Source: Oleispira sp963851095
GTDB taxonomy: Bacteria > Pseudomonadota > Gammaproteobacteria > Pseudomonadales > Oceanobacteraceae
Length of the DNA stretch: 64,000 nucleotides
NCBI GenBank assembly: GCA_963851095.1
Contig: CAWKOX010000009.1
Coordinates: 186,001 to 250,000, forward strand
Direction: 5' to 3'
A model generated the notes under the pieces. The model was not told where the DNA came from and did not search any database. It saw nothing but the letters and a program-made list of their open reading frames with translations. Shown one piece after another: positions 52,960 through 62,580 of the stretch. The first letter of the stretch is position 1. The number at the start of each line of letters is the position of its first letter. The position numbers were made by a program, and so were the translations under genes.

Positions 52960-54879
52960 CTAAACTTTAAAATTTCCAATCATTGTATTTAATATTGCTG
53001 CCGACTCATTTAAATGTTGGCATTGAATATTTACATTCTTACTCTCATTCGCTGTATTGTCTGACATGTTTTTAATATTTAAAATATGTGAGTTTAATTC
53101 CTCGACTACCGAGCTCTGCTCTTCTGTTGCCGTCGCTACCTGAATACTCAGGTCGGTAATTATGCCAATCGCATTGGTAATATTTTGCAAAGACTCGCCC
53201 GCTTTATCGGCTTCTTCTACGGAAGATCTAGCAGTTTCTATACCTTCATCCATAGCACTAACAGCATCTTCTGCACCGCTTTGCAGTTTATGAATCATGC
53301 TATTGATTTCTTCTGTTGATTCTTGCGTCCGCTGAGCTAGTGTTCTTACTTCATCGGCAACCACCGCAAAACCTCGACCCTGTTCACCCGCGCGAGCGGC
53401 TTCGATGGCGGCGTTAAGGGCCAGTAAGTTAGTCTGCTCAGAAATGCCTCTAATTACTTCTAAAACAGAACTGATATCGCCGACATCTTGAGCAAGAGTT
53501 TGAATAACACTAGAAGCGTTTTGCATTTTTCCAAATAAAGAATTGATACCTTCAATGGACGATTGAACAATTCTTTCACTATTGGCGGTATCGGTTGCAG
53601 ATTGTTTAGCGGCATTTGCCGTTTCATTTGCATTGCGTGCTATCTCGTGAACAGTCGCGCCCATTTCGTGCATGGCGGTGGCGATCATATCAACGCTTTG
53701 CTGTTGCTCTTCGGTATTGTGCTGGGTGGATAAGGATGACTCAGTTAGGTTCTTAGCAATGTGAGTAACGTCGCGGCTATTACTGGCGATTGCGATAATT
53801 AAGCTATGCAGCTGGTTAACAAAAGTATTAAAAGAACGTGCTAACTTTCCGACTTCGTCTTTTGTATCAACTTGCATTTGTTGAGTTAGATCGGCATCAC
53901 CTGAAGCGATATCACTGAGCATGCTAGACGCTCTTATAATAGGGCGTGCAAAGCCAAGGGCTACCCACAAACCAAGTATGATTAACAGGATTGCGACTAT
54001 CATGTTCATTAATACAAGCTGCATGGAAGTATTATTAATCGGGGTGTAAATTTCACTCGTCGGAATTTCGATAATGACAAACCAATTTAATGATGGAATA
54101 AATTTTGCCGCTAAGAAGCGTCCATCATGGCTGGAGGTTTGCAGAATATTAATCGACTCTTTATTTAATAAATTATTTTGAATGTCAGAATTAAATAAAG
54201 AGCTTAAGCTCGTTCCGGAAGCGATACTTTTATCGGGATGAACTTGTATGTTGCCATCTTGGTCGGTTAAGAAAGCCAAGCCTTGCTCACCCACCGTATA
54301 GTTTTTGATGAGGTCAATGACCTGAGATATTCCCATGCCAATCCCCGCAACTGATTTCCCGTCATGGGTTCTATAATTAATAAATAACGTTAATGTATCT
54401 AGAGTCGCATCGTTATCGATATCTAAAGAATATTTTTTGTCACTGTTTAAAAATTTATAAAACCATGCGTCTTTGCTGCTATTGCGGTCTAGTGTTCTCG
54501 ATAGACCACTTGGGATGTAGTAGTTATTACTTAAGCCTGAAACAATGAATGCGGTGATGGCATTGTTATTTTGTTTTGTCGCGGTGAGGTAGCTTGTAAT
54601 TTCGTTGAGTCGTGATGCATCTTCACCTTGCGCTAACCATTGGTTGGTAAAGGTATTTTCAGCCATAGATTTAGATATTGTCAGAGGAAGACTGATTTCT
54701 TTTTCAATGGCATAGGCCACGGCATCAAGGGTGGCTGGAATTTCTTCGTTATTAATCCGCTCCGTCATCATGCTGCGCATGGAGGTATTGCTGATGATGG
54801 TAGAAATCAGAACACTGATTAATAGAGAGCCGCCGATGACGAGTGATAGCTTGCGACGAATGGGCAATGTATTCCACAT
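52960..54879 (-). CDS. Methyl-accepting chemotaxis protein with periplasmic sensor
   Basis: The 639-residue chemoreceptor has membrane helices at about residues 12-32 and 283-306 with a periplasmic sensor of about 250 residues between them, which looks like a double-Cache (dCACHE_1) domain: GIGMGISQVIDLIKNYTVGEQGLAFLTDQDGNIQVHPD. A HAMP domain follows at about 308-360 and a long signalling coiled coil to the end, with hairpin tip EQTNLLALNAAIEAARAGEQGRGFAVVADEVRTLAQ. Ligand cannot be identified; dCACHE domains often bind amino acids. No CheR-docking pentapeptide is seen at the C-terminus. Confidence 0.9.
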   Translation of the reverse strand: MWNTLPIRRKLSLVIGGSLLISVLISTIISNTSMRSMMTERINNEEIPATLDAVAYAIEKEISLPLTISKSMAENTFTNQWLAQGEDASRLNEITSYLTATKQNNNAITAFIVSGLSNNYYIPSGLSRTLDRNSSKDAWFYKFLNSDKKYSLDIDNDATLDTLTLFINYRTHDGKSVAGIGMGISQVIDLIKNYTVGEQGLAFLTDQDGNIQVHPDKSIASGTSLSSLFNSDIQNNLLNKESINILQTSSHDGRFLAAKFIPSLNWFVIIEIPTSEIYTPINNTSMQLVLMNMIVAILLIILGLWVALGFARPIIRASSMLSDIASGDADLTQQMQVDTKDEVGKLARSFNTFVNQLHSLIIAIASNSRDVTHIAKNLTESSLSTQHNTEEQQQSVDMIATAMHEMGATVHEIARNANETANAAKQSATDTANSERIVQSSIEGINSLFGKMQNASSVIQTLAQDVGDISSVLEVIRGISEQTNLLALNAAIEAARAGEQGRGFAVVADEVRTLAQRTQESTEEINSMIHKLQSGAEDAVSAMDEGIETARSSVEEADKAGESLQNITNAIGIITDLSIQVATATEEQSSVVEELNSHILNIKNMSDNTANESKNVNIQCQHLNESAAILNTMIGNFKV

Positions 54880-54958
54880 AATAGATAAACCTGCACAATG
54901 ATCATTCTTTAAGCCTAGCCAAAGAATGAGTTATCGCGAGGTTTGAGGCCGATTCAGC

Positions 54959-57226
54959 TTAGCTCATATCCATAGGGTCAATGTCCAAGTTCCAACGAAC
55001 CTTTTGGATACCCTTCAAATTTTCTAAAAAGTGCACCAAGGGATCAAGAACACGATGCAGCGCGGTACGTTCATGACTCATGATTTGCATTTGCTGGCGA
55101 AAGCGACCATTACGGCGTTCCATTGGGGCTGGGAAGGGGCCAAGCAGGGTTACTGGGGTGGTATCTGCTTGAGTTTCATTCATGGATAGAAGATTGCCCT
55201 GCCAGTATTGATTTAACCAGCTTTGCACAAATTCACGGGCTTGGTTTTGTACTTGCTCGGCCAGTGACTTATCACTGCACTCGGTGCGCAATAACGCCAT
55301 GTAGCTGTAAGGCGGTAGTTGAATGTGTTTGCGCTCTTGTAATAGATTAGCGGCGAGTCCGTGATAACCGCCTTCTAATAACATGTTCAATTGCGGATGA
55401 TCGGCATACAAGGTTTGAATCCACACTTCGCCGGGTTTATCACCTCGGCCAGCGCGGCCTGCTACTTGCAAAATCAGCTGAGCGGTTTTCTCCATGCCAC
55501 GGAAGTCGGCGCTGAACAAACCGGAATCCGCATCGAGAATGACCACCATAGTGACATCTGGAAAGTGATGCCCTTTGGCCAGCATTTGTGTACCGACTAA
55601 AATACACGGCTCGCCTTTGTGAATTTCATCAAACAAATTATCAAAAGCGTCTTTAGTGCGCACGGTATCGCGGTCTACGCGTTTAATATCTGCGCCGGGA
55701 AATAATGTGTGCAGATTTTCTTCAATACGTTCAGTACCTTGGCCTAACGCTTCGATATGTATGCTATTGCAGTTAGGGCATATCCGTGGAATGGCCACTT
55801 GATTATCGCAGTGGTGACAATGCATGTGCGGTGGATATTGGTGTATGGTCATGCGCGCATCGCAGCGAATGCATTCTGCCATCCAGCCGCAATCGCGACA
55901 GGCTAGAGTGGGGGCAAAGCCTCGGCGATTGATGAAAATCATCACCTGCTGGCCTGCGTTTAAGTGCTGCTTAATTTTATCAACAACGGGCAAGGCTAAG
56001 CCAAACTCTAGTGGCTGATGCAAAATGCTATGCAGCTTCATGCTAGGTGGTTTGGCGTTACCCGCACGTAGGGTTAGCTTGTGATGGCTGTAACGACGAG
56101 AGTAGGCGTTATGCAAAGTTTCTAATGCGGGGGTCGCTGAGCCCAATACAACCGGCAATGATTCTTTATGCGCGCGTTTAATGGCAAAGTCACGAGCGTT
56201 ATAGCGTAAGCCGTCTTGTTGCTTAAACGAGGCGTCGTGTTCTTCATCAATGATGATTAAGCCCAAACTTGGCAAAGGGGTAAAAATCGCCGAGCGCGTG
56301 CCGATAAGAATCTTAGCTTGGTTTTGGCTACTCTGGTGCCAAGCTATCAGGCGTTCTTTATCATTCAGGTTTGAATGCATCATCACCACAGGCACATCAA
56401 ACCGCACTTGAAAGCGACGCAATGTTTGTGGGGTAAGGCCAATCTCGGGCACCAGTACTAACGCTTGTTTATCTTGTTCGATGGCTTTGGCGATTAGCTG
56501 TAAATACACTTCGGTTTTACCACTGCCGGTCACGCCGTCTAATAACGCGACGTGGAACTTACCAAATTGCTGAGATATTTTATCCACAGCAGAGGCTTGC
56601 TCGCTGTTTAAAGTAAGTGCTGACTCCCTTGCTAACGACAGTGCAGAGCCACTTTGAGGAATAGGAAGCTGTTGGTAATGCTCGATTAAGCCTAAACTCG
56701 CTAAACGATCGAGCTGGGCTTTGGTAAAGCCTTGTTGAGTCAGGTCTTTATGTCGCCAATAGGATTGTTGCTGAAAAAGCTGCCATAACGCGAGCTGCTT
56801 CTTTCCGCTCACTGAGCTAATCATTTCGGCAGAGGTTGTCTCAACTTGGCAGGTGCGCCAATGCGGTTCAGCAATGTCACTGATCTGGCCGCCCTTACGT
56901 AATAATACCGGAATCGCAAGATCGAGTACTTCGCCCAGAGGATGGTGATAATAGCTACTGAGCCATTCACATAACGCAAGTATGTTAGGACTGACTAACG
57001 ACCGAGAATCGAGTTTATCGGTGATTTGCTTAAGCTTATCCACAGGCACAGCGGTGTCTGTCTCGATGGATAAAACAAAACCAATTAATTGCTGGCGGCC
57101 AAAAGGCACCCGAACACGGCTACCGATTTCATAATCAGAGGCAGCGGTTTGGGCAAGCGGCAAATAATCAAAATGTCGGCGCAAGGGTACGGGCAGCGCA
57201 ATACGCAGGTAGTAAGTGTCAGTCAT
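54959..57226 (-). CDS. priA: Primosomal protein N' (replication restart helicase PriA)
   Basis: PriA recognises stalled forks and starts DnaB reloading. The start at 57226 gives MTDTYYLRIALPVPLRRHFDYLP, the family start; an open frame continues 32 residues upstream without family support. Domains in the 755 residues: 3'-DNA-binding domain at about 1-105, winged helix at about 110-190, helicase core with Walker A DGVTGSGKTEVYLQ and DEEH box, a zinc-binding region with eight cysteines (CRDCGWMAECIRC, CHHCDN, CPNC) at about 420-475 and the C-terminal domain. Relevant here is the DnaT-like/lambda P-like pair encoded at 21756-23622. Confidence 0.95.
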   Translation of the reverse strand: MTDTYYLRIALPVPLRRHFDYLPLAQTAASDYEIGSRVRVPFGRQQLIGFVLSIETDTAVPVDKLKQITDKLDSRSLVSPNILALCEWLSSYYHHPLGEVLDLAIPVLLRKGGQISDIAEPHWRTCQVETTSAEMISSVSGKKQLALWQLFQQQSYWRHKDLTQQGFTKAQLDRLASLGLIEHYQQLPIPQSGSALSLARESALTLNSEQASAVDKISQQFGKFHVALLDGVTGSGKTEVYLQLIAKAIEQDKQALVLVPEIGLTPQTLRRFQVRFDVPVVMMHSNLNDKERLIAWHQSSQNQAKILIGTRSAIFTPLPSLGLIIIDEEHDASFKQQDGLRYNARDFAIKRAHKESLPVVLGSATPALETLHNAYSRRYSHHKLTLRAGNAKPPSMKLHSILHQPLEFGLALPVVDKIKQHLNAGQQVMIFINRRGFAPTLACRDCGWMAECIRCDARMTIHQYPPHMHCHHCDNQVAIPRICPNCNSIHIEALGQGTERIEENLHTLFPGADIKRVDRDTVRTKDAFDNLFDEIHKGEPCILVGTQMLAKGHHFPDVTMVVILDADSGLFSADFRGMEKTAQLILQVAGRAGRGDKPGEVWIQTLYADHPQLNMLLEGGYHGLAANLLQERKHIQLPPYSYMALLRTECSDKSLAEQVQNQAREFVQSWLNQYWQGNLLSMNETQADTTPVTLLGPFPAPMERRNGRFRQQMQIMSHERTALHRVLDPLVHFLENLKGIQKVRWNLDIDPMDMS

Positions 57227-57370
57227 GATACTTAGTTTACAGGGTTTGTGGATAAAATCCGACGGAAAGTGCTTGTTAGAATCCAACTCTCTGGTATCAT
57301 TCCCGATCCAAATCGTTAACATTGTTAGTTCTTATTGAAGAATACGTCATGTTAGCACTTTCGTGCGGTA

Positions 57371-57398
57371 CTCCAGTGTAGGAATAACACTGCTGGAG
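57371..57398 (+). promoter_or_regulatory. Structured leader of rpmE
   Basis: CTCCAG (57371-57376) and CTGGAG (57393-57398) with inner AGTGT/ACACT pairing form a hairpin about 33 bases upstream of rpmE, next to a smaller GCAC-TTTC-GTGC hairpin at 57354-57365. L31 autoregulation of rpmE is known in E. coli; equivalence here is tentative. Confidence 0.35.
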
Positions 57399-57430
57399 AT
57401 AGCGGCACTTTTGATATTATTAGGTGACTT

Positions 57431-57640
57431 ATGAAAGCTGGTATCCATCCTGAATACGCTGAACTTGCTGCAACTTGTACTTGTGGTAACACGTTCACAA
57501 CTAAATCAACTCGTACTGGTTCTATTCACTTAGACGTATGTTCTTCTTGCCACCCTTTCTATACTGGTAAGCAGAAGACTGTTGATACTGGCGGTCGTAT
57601 CGACAAATTCCAGAAGCGTTTTGGTGGCTTCAAGAAGTAA
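57431..57640 (+). CDS. rpmE: 50S ribosomal protein L31 (zinc-binding form)
   Basis: L31 bridges the large and small ribosomal subunits. The 69-residue product has four zinc-ligand cysteines at 16, 18, 37 and 40 (TCTCG and CSSCHPFYTGKQ), so it is the C+ form, which is replaced by a zinc-free paralogue under zinc limitation in many bacteria. The gene is divergent from priA, a conserved arrangement in gammaproteobacteria. Confidence 0.97.
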   Translation: MKAGIHPEYAELAATCTCGNTFTTKSTRTGSIHLDVCSSCHPFYTGKQKTVDTGGRIDKFQKRFGGFKK

Positions 57641-57662
57641 AATTCTTGCACTGAATCCAAAG

Positions 57663-57698
57663 AACGCGCTCAGGATTATCCTCAGCGCGTTTTTTTTT
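57663..57698 (+). terminator. Rho-independent terminator after rpmE
   Basis: AACGCGCT (57663-57670) pairs with AGCGCGTT (57684-57691), with an inner AGGAT/ATCCT pairing, followed by a run of T residues. Confidence 0.9.
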
Positions 57699-57720
57699 AC
57701 TTACATGCTATGGAAATAAA

Positions 57721-57939
57721 ATGAATATTAAAGAAATCTCGATTACCAGCAACCTACGTAAGAAAATTCAAAAAGCGGTTAAAAATACTAGTATCATTTT
57801 TGAAGATGAAAATGGCGATATCGTGATTAACGTTGAAGCGTATACTGAAAATACTTCGCACACAGGCCGTTATCCGTTAGAAGATATTCTTGGCGAAGAT
57901 GCTTTGGATTATGATGTAGAGTTTTGGGTTTTTAACTAA
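57721..57939 (+). CDS. Small acidic protein, function unknown
   Basis: The 72-residue product is acidic with a basic N-terminal helix (NLRKKIQKAVKN) and a beta-rich remainder including IIFEDENGDIVINVEAY and VEFWVFN. No family is recognised. A GGAAA element lies upstream of the ATG, and codon use resembles the neighbours. It starts about 22 bases after the rpmE terminator. It is probably a real gene but short enough to need confirmation by conservation. Confidence 0.55.
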   Translation: MNIKEISITSNLRKKIQKAVKNTSIIFEDENGDIVINVEAYTENTSHTGRYPLEDILGEDALDYDVEFWVFN

Positions 57940-58002
57940 GAGCGGTTTTTTAACTAGAGTGGGTTTTAACTCAGCACTGCAAGAACTCGTTGAAGTGAAG
58001 CA

Positions 58003-58029
58003 ACGCTAGACTATTTTTATATCTAGCGT
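58003..58029. repeat. Inverted repeat between convergent genes
   Basis: ACGCTAGA (58003-58010) and TCTAGCGT (58022-58029) are exact reverse complements around an 11-base AT-rich loop, 37 bases before the end of the gloC-like gene. It may act as a weak terminator. Confidence 0.45.
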
Positions 58030-58065
58030 GCTTAACGTATTACTTATCTGCTTGATACCTCAAAG

Positions 58066-58713
58066 CTATCCTGCTTTACCCGCAACAAATGGATTTGTCC
58101 GTCTTTCTTGGCCGAAGGTAGAGTTAGGCCCATGTCCTGGCACAAACGTAATATCATCCCCAAGTGGAAATAACTTATTACGAATCGAAGCAACTAATTC
58201 TTCATGATTCCCCTGCGGAAAATCTGTACGACCAATCGAACCTTGAAATAACACATCACCAACCAATGCGAGTTGATCATCTTTGCTATGAAAAATCACA
58301 TGGCCTGGCGTATGTCCTGGTGCATGGATTACATCTAAAGTTACATTGCCGACGGTGACTGTTTCGCCTTCTTCTAACCAGCGATCGGGTAAAAAACTGT
58401 TAGCCATCGGAAAACCAAACATTTGAGATTGCTGAGGTAGCATGTCTAGCCAAAATTTATCGCCTAAATGTGGCCCTTCGATCTTTATGTCTTTTAATTT
58501 AGCTAATTCTACCGTGCCGCCCACATGATCTAAATGTGCATGGGTTAATAGAATTTTTGTAATGGTCGCGCCCATCGCTTCGGCCTGCGCAACAATGCGC
58601 TCGATTTCACCGCCAGGATCGACCACGGCAGCTTGTTTAGTCTCTTCGCACATGATGATGCTGCAATTCTGTTGGAACGGTGTCACAGGGACGATGGCGA
58701 CTTGTAATGGCAT
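58066..58713 (-). CDS. Metallo-beta-lactamase-fold hydrolase, type II glyoxalase-like (YcbL/GloC)
   Basis: The 215-residue product has the metal-binding THAHLDH motif near residue 57, a second His in APGHTPGHV near 130, Asp in LVGDVLFQGSIGRTDFP near 160 and the final His in VPGHGPNS near 190. This set and the length fit the compact type II glyoxalase YcbL, which hydrolyses S-lactoylglutathione. It lacks the C-terminal helical domain of GloB, which supports YcbL/GloC rather than classical glyoxalase II. The physiological substrate is inferred. Confidence 0.85.
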   Translation of the reverse strand: MPLQVAIVPVTPFQQNCSIIMCEETKQAAVVDPGGEIERIVAQAEAMGATITKILLTHAHLDHVGGTVELAKLKDIKIEGPHLGDKFWLDMLPQQSQMFGFPMANSFLPDRWLEEGETVTVGNVTLDVIHAPGHTPGHVIFHSKDDQLALVGDVLFQGSIGRTDFPQGNHEELVASIRNKLFPLGDDITFVPGHGPNSTFGQERRTNPFVAGKAG

Positions 58714-58827
58714 GGGAGTGCTCTCTGTATCACAGGTATAAATGGATAAAGCTTGAGTGCAATTATAACCTAATTTGATATAAATTCTTAAGTTCGTGCA
58801 GGAGAGACCTGCACAGAATAAAAATGT

Positions 58828-60121
58828 TTACAGCGATGCTATTTCAGAATCCATATGGGATAGATTTTGAATGCTTTTAAGTTTATTAATATAAGAATTC
58901 GTATTATCTTGAGAATGCCAGCGCTCGTTATTTTTATAGCCTTCAAGTCGATTTTGCATACCTTCGTAAATGACTCCTAAGCCTTTCCCTTTTAAATCAC
59001 GCAATATTTTCTCTTGAAGCTGAATGGCTTTTGTATAATTACCTTTCGCCGCATAGTTAGCCGCGACGGTATCAATAATGAATGGCATGTCTTTTTTATA
59101 TTCGGGAATATTGTTAATCGCTTTTTGTGCAGCAATAGGATCGAACAGTGGTTTTTCTTTAGCGGTTGATCTTACCCAAGCATAGTCATTAGCAAACTCT
59201 GAAGAAGAACGCGTAAGGGCGTAGTCTAAAACTTCAACTGCTCGTTCTAAGTTTTTATCGCCAGCGATTCCTAGTGAAAGGAACTGAATATAGGTCATGG
59301 CACAAGGGCTATTGAGAAGGTAACAGTCGGCTAATTGTTCTCGAGCAGCCACGAAATCATTTTTCATGATGGCAAACATAACTTTGGTAAAAGTCATCTC
59401 AGAAAATTCTTTTTTATAAGGTCTATTTAATAAGTCTTCAGCGTAATCCAGGTCTTGTAATGGACCGTTTACTATTTTTATGAGCGCAAGCAGGTTATAA
59501 ACATTTTGATAACCTTTCTGTGCCAGTATTAATAGAGCCTGGTAGCCTTGCATGGCATCTTCTTTATTTTTTCCAGTCGTTTGAATCACGGAGTAAGTTA
59601 GTAGGTCCCACTCTTCTCCTTTTTGGGCGAGTTCTTTTGCCAAGCTCATACGCTCGGCGAGAATTATTAATGGGTAGTCTAGGATTTTTATAAGCTGAAA
59701 TTAAATAACGCTGAGCCGAACGACTGCCATTGTTCGCCGATTTTTCTAAGTATTTATAAGCTGTTGTATAGTCGGGTGCAGTCCATTGTGCAGACATTAA
59801 GCTCTCACCAATTAAGTAAGCTGCGTCTGCTGCGCCCGCATTGTAGGCAATGTCACAGTTTTTTATTAACGATTGAATGTCTTGGGTGAAAACCAGCATC
59901 GTATGCGATTCTTTACAATCATTAAATAGTTTTTGGGCTATTGGCTCTAGAGTTAAATAATCATTCTGGGGTGGCTTTAGGTGCAGGCGTGATTTGTGAT
60001 CAGACAGAATTCTAACATCAGATGATTCTTGATCATCGAGAGGTGTAAACGATTGGTACTTTAATTCGGCAAAAGCTGTTAAGCAAAAACAAAGTAGTGT
60101 AGAAAAATAAAGTATACGCAT
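58828..60121 (-). CDS. Exported TPR/Sel1-like repeat protein, frame broken by one extra base
   Basis: The upstream frame (60121 to 59564) begins with a signal peptide MRILYFSTLLCFCLTAFA and carries Sel1-like repeats (AAYLIGESLMSAQWTAPDYTTAYKYLEKSANNG). The downstream frame (58828-59649) continues with KELAQKGEEWDLL and further TPR-like helices. Removing one base from either the CC at 59640-59641 or the TTTT at 59635-59638 joins them as RRAYEL-AKELAQKGEEW and gives 430 residues. The protein is probably a periplasmic scaffold of unknown role. It lies downstream of the transglutaminase-like gene, same strand. Confidence 0.7.
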
Positions 60122-60279
60122 GAAGATCCCTCTTGCATTTTTTGGGCATCATAACAGAAGAACTCAATAGGGCAATGTTATTAGGTCAATACTTTTAACA
60201 ATAGGTCATAGGTGGGAGGTCTTTAGACCAAGAAATTAGGCGCAGGATGAATCAGTTTGCGCCTAATCTCTTAAGTTAT

Positions 60280-61821
60280 TTAGAACGTTACGATTTCGGG
60301 CTGGGTACCTTGATACTGCGGCATCGTCATACCCACATTGGCATTTACATACGTCGGATCGGCCATGGTGTAGCGTTTGCCGTTCAATTCCCAGCTATCA
60401 CCCTCTGTTGGGCTATTAAATTCAACCGCGGTTGCGATATGACCTGGAAAATCGACAATCACTACGTCTAGATTCAGCAGTGATTCCGTTAACCAAGCAA
60501 ACAAAGCGGCTCTGTCTTCACAATCAGAATACGGGTAATACAGGGTTTCGAGTGGGAATAAATAATTCTCTTGCTGAAATTGATCATCATCTGTTTTGTA
60601 TTCAAAAGCCGTTTGTACAAAACGTAATAAGCGATTGACGGCTTCTGTTTCGGTTTGATTTTCGACAATAGGTTTTAACTGAGTTAATAAACTAAAAGCC
60701 GTTTCTTTTGGCATGCCTGCAGAGAAATAATTTTCTAAGTCGAGCTGCGGAAAAGTTTTGAAGTAATTAATCATATCCTTAGGGTAGCTAATCGTAATGG
60801 TGTGATTCTCGCCGCCATAGCTGAACGATAACTCACGGCTTTCTTTATGGCTGCTCGCAATAAAATTATTTGGATTAGAGAAATCTAAATTTCTTTGACC
60901 ATCAAGATGCTTACCACTGTATGTGAAGACCTTGCCGGGTTTCATTTCTTTTTCATTAAGCGCGACAGAGTAATAGCGCTGATTATTCAATGTGAAATAC
61001 GTTGTACTAAATAATGGCTGCTTTGACGGCATTAATAAGAATACTTGGTCGTTGTAAGCAATGCGAGCATTGTATCCTGCCTTAACCAATAAGAACCAAG
61101 ACGTAAGCTGACGGCTGCTTTGATTACGTTGATTCGAACCATGCAGTTCGCGTGCGAACTGATCAAATAATAGGGCGGTGCCCCAATCATTGAGTTGTAG
61201 TGAGGTTGCCGTTTCAGATAGCTGGGAGATGATCTCTTTGTGGGGCTGAGTCGCTAAGTTTTCCCAGTAACTGGCGATATTTTTGTTGCTGATTTTTTTG
61301 CGAAAGGTTTGTTTAAATTTTTTATGATATTCAATGCTTATTTTTTCACCAAAAAAGTCAAATTTTTCGGTACGTAAATTATAATCTTTTTTGGTACTGG
61401 GTGTTTTAGTTATGCTTGTATTTGAATTGTTGAGCTCTAAATTTAATGGTAAAGGCTTTTTAGTTTTAATGTTTTTTGAAATGCTAATTGGCTGAATAAT
61501 TATCGGTTTTTCTTCTTGCTCTATCTTTACGACCTTAGGCATAGTTTTAGTGATTATGACGGGTTCAGCAATAGGCATCTCTAAAGGTTTAGGTTTGATG
61601 TCACGCTTAACCGTTTTCTCTACATCAACTTCTTCCCATTTTTTATTCAAAAAGCCAATGAATGCTTTATCGTTTTCATCAAGGTAGCTTTGAAATTCAG
61701 ATTGGGTTTGCTTTAACCATTGTTCATATTCTGAATTCTCAGATTGGCTATTAATACTGAATGTTGAAGCTGCAAGCGCAAGAGAGGTTAAGAAAAAATT
61801 TCGTAGAGTTAGTCTGTTCAT
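60280..61821 (-). CDS. Exported transglutaminase-like cysteine protease-fold protein
   Basis: The start at 61821 gives MNRLTLRNFFLTSLALAASTFS, a signal peptide; an ATG 12 codons upstream lacks support. The 513-residue product has a Lys/Pro-rich linker at about 60-140 and a C-terminal transglutaminase-like fold with a Cys434-His461-Asp488 triad in the expected order: YPYSDCEDRAALFAWL, PGHIATAV and MADPTYVN. Such proteins cross-link, cleave or otherwise process envelope proteins. The substrate is unknown. It is flanked by an LPP20 lipoprotein gene and a TPR gene on the same strand. Confidence 0.8.
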   Translation of the reverse strand: MNRLTLRNFFLTSLALAASTFSINSQSENSEYEQWLKQTQSEFQSYLDENDKAFIGFLNKKWEEVDVEKTVKRDIKPKPLEMPIAEPVIITKTMPKVVKIEQEEKPIIIQPISISKNIKTKKPLPLNLELNNSNTSITKTPSTKKDYNLRTEKFDFFGEKISIEYHKKFKQTFRKKISNKNIASYWENLATQPHKEIISQLSETATSLQLNDWGTALLFDQFARELHGSNQRNQSSRQLTSWFLLVKAGYNARIAYNDQVFLLMPSKQPLFSTTYFTLNNQRYYSVALNEKEMKPGKVFTYSGKHLDGQRNLDFSNPNNFIASSHKESRELSFSYGGENHTITISYPKDMINYFKTFPQLDLENYFSAGMPKETAFSLLTQLKPIVENQTETEAVNRLLRFVQTAFEYKTDDDQFQQENYLFPLETLYYPYSDCEDRAALFAWLTESLLNLDVVIVDFPGHIATAVEFNSPTEGDSWELNGKRYTMADPTYVNANVGMTMPQYQGTQPEIVTF

Positions 61822-61862
61822 AGTAAGACCTAGGAATGAAGGCTGAGGTAAAAACATAAAGC

Positions 61863-61890
61863 AAAAAAAACCGACGCGAGGCCGGTTTTT
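61863..61890 (-). terminator. Rho-independent terminator after the LPP20 lipoprotein gene
   Basis: On the minus strand AAAAACCG and CGGTTTTT arms (61866-61890) flank a nine-base loop, with a long T-run beyond. It separates the lipoprotein gene from the transglutaminase-like gene. Confidence 0.75.
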
Positions 61891-61906
61891 GACAATTGAA
61901 TAATGA

Positions 61907-62488
61907 TTAGTTATTCATGTTTGCAATTTCTGCGGCTAGCTCGTCTTGAGCTTTGCCTGCTTGAAATTTCTGCCATAAAGCACGTTCATTTTTCATGGAA
62001 GTGTTGATCGACTGTTCAGCAATTTTACCAACGATTTCTGGTGCCAAGCCTACTAGTACAACAATGCCACCTGTTGGTGTTGGCATCTGACGGAAAATAC
62101 GAGAACCAATTAAGGTTTCTTTGGTGATCTGTTTCGTGACAGACGTATTTACTTGATCAACGGTTTCGCTATCACCCGCGCCAGTTGTTTCGGCGTATTG
62201 TTTAATCATGTTCTGAACTTCAACTTTCATGGTCTGAGCCAGCTCTACACGAGCTGCAGTTGCGGCCATTTGCTTCATGAAGTTAGCGCCAGCGCCAGAC
62301 TTGTCAGCATAACCAACAGCAGAAAGCTCAATGCCATCAACAGGAGCGCCACAAATCCACTCAGGAGCAGGTTGGTTAGAACCGTCGGCAAATACACAGC
62401 TAGCCACTGGCTGAGGTAAAGGCTGAGTAGAGCTACAGGCCACTAATAAAGTCGCTGTGCTGGCAATCAATAATGTGCGAAGTTTCAT
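61907..62488 (-). CDS. LPP20-family lipoprotein
   Basis: The start at 62488, with GGAG just upstream, gives MKLRTLLIASTATLLVAC, a lipobox with Cys18. The 193-residue product carries the LPP20 pattern: PEWICG, then AVGYADKSGAGANFMKQMAATAARVELAQTM and a KETLIGSRIFRQMPTPTGGIVVLVGL segment. LPP20-like proteins are outer-membrane lipoproteins, and some relatives (FlgP) form part of flagellar outer-membrane disks; no flagellar gene adjoins this one. The exact role is not known. Confidence 0.8.
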   Translation of the reverse strand: MKLRTLLIASTATLLVACSSTQPLPQPVASCVFADGSNQPAPEWICGAPVDGIELSAVGYADKSGAGANFMKQMAATAARVELAQTMKVEVQNMIKQYAETTGAGDSETVDQVNTSVTKQITKETLIGSRIFRQMPTPTGGIVVLVGLAPEIVGKIAEQSINTSMKNERALWQKFQAGKAQDELAAEIANMNN

Positions 62489-62580
62489 CGTTTTCTCCAT
62501 AAGATGGGATAAGGGTTGTCATGCTCAAATAGTGAAATTGAGCATAGCGTATGCCTCAACAAATTACTACTCGACCATAA

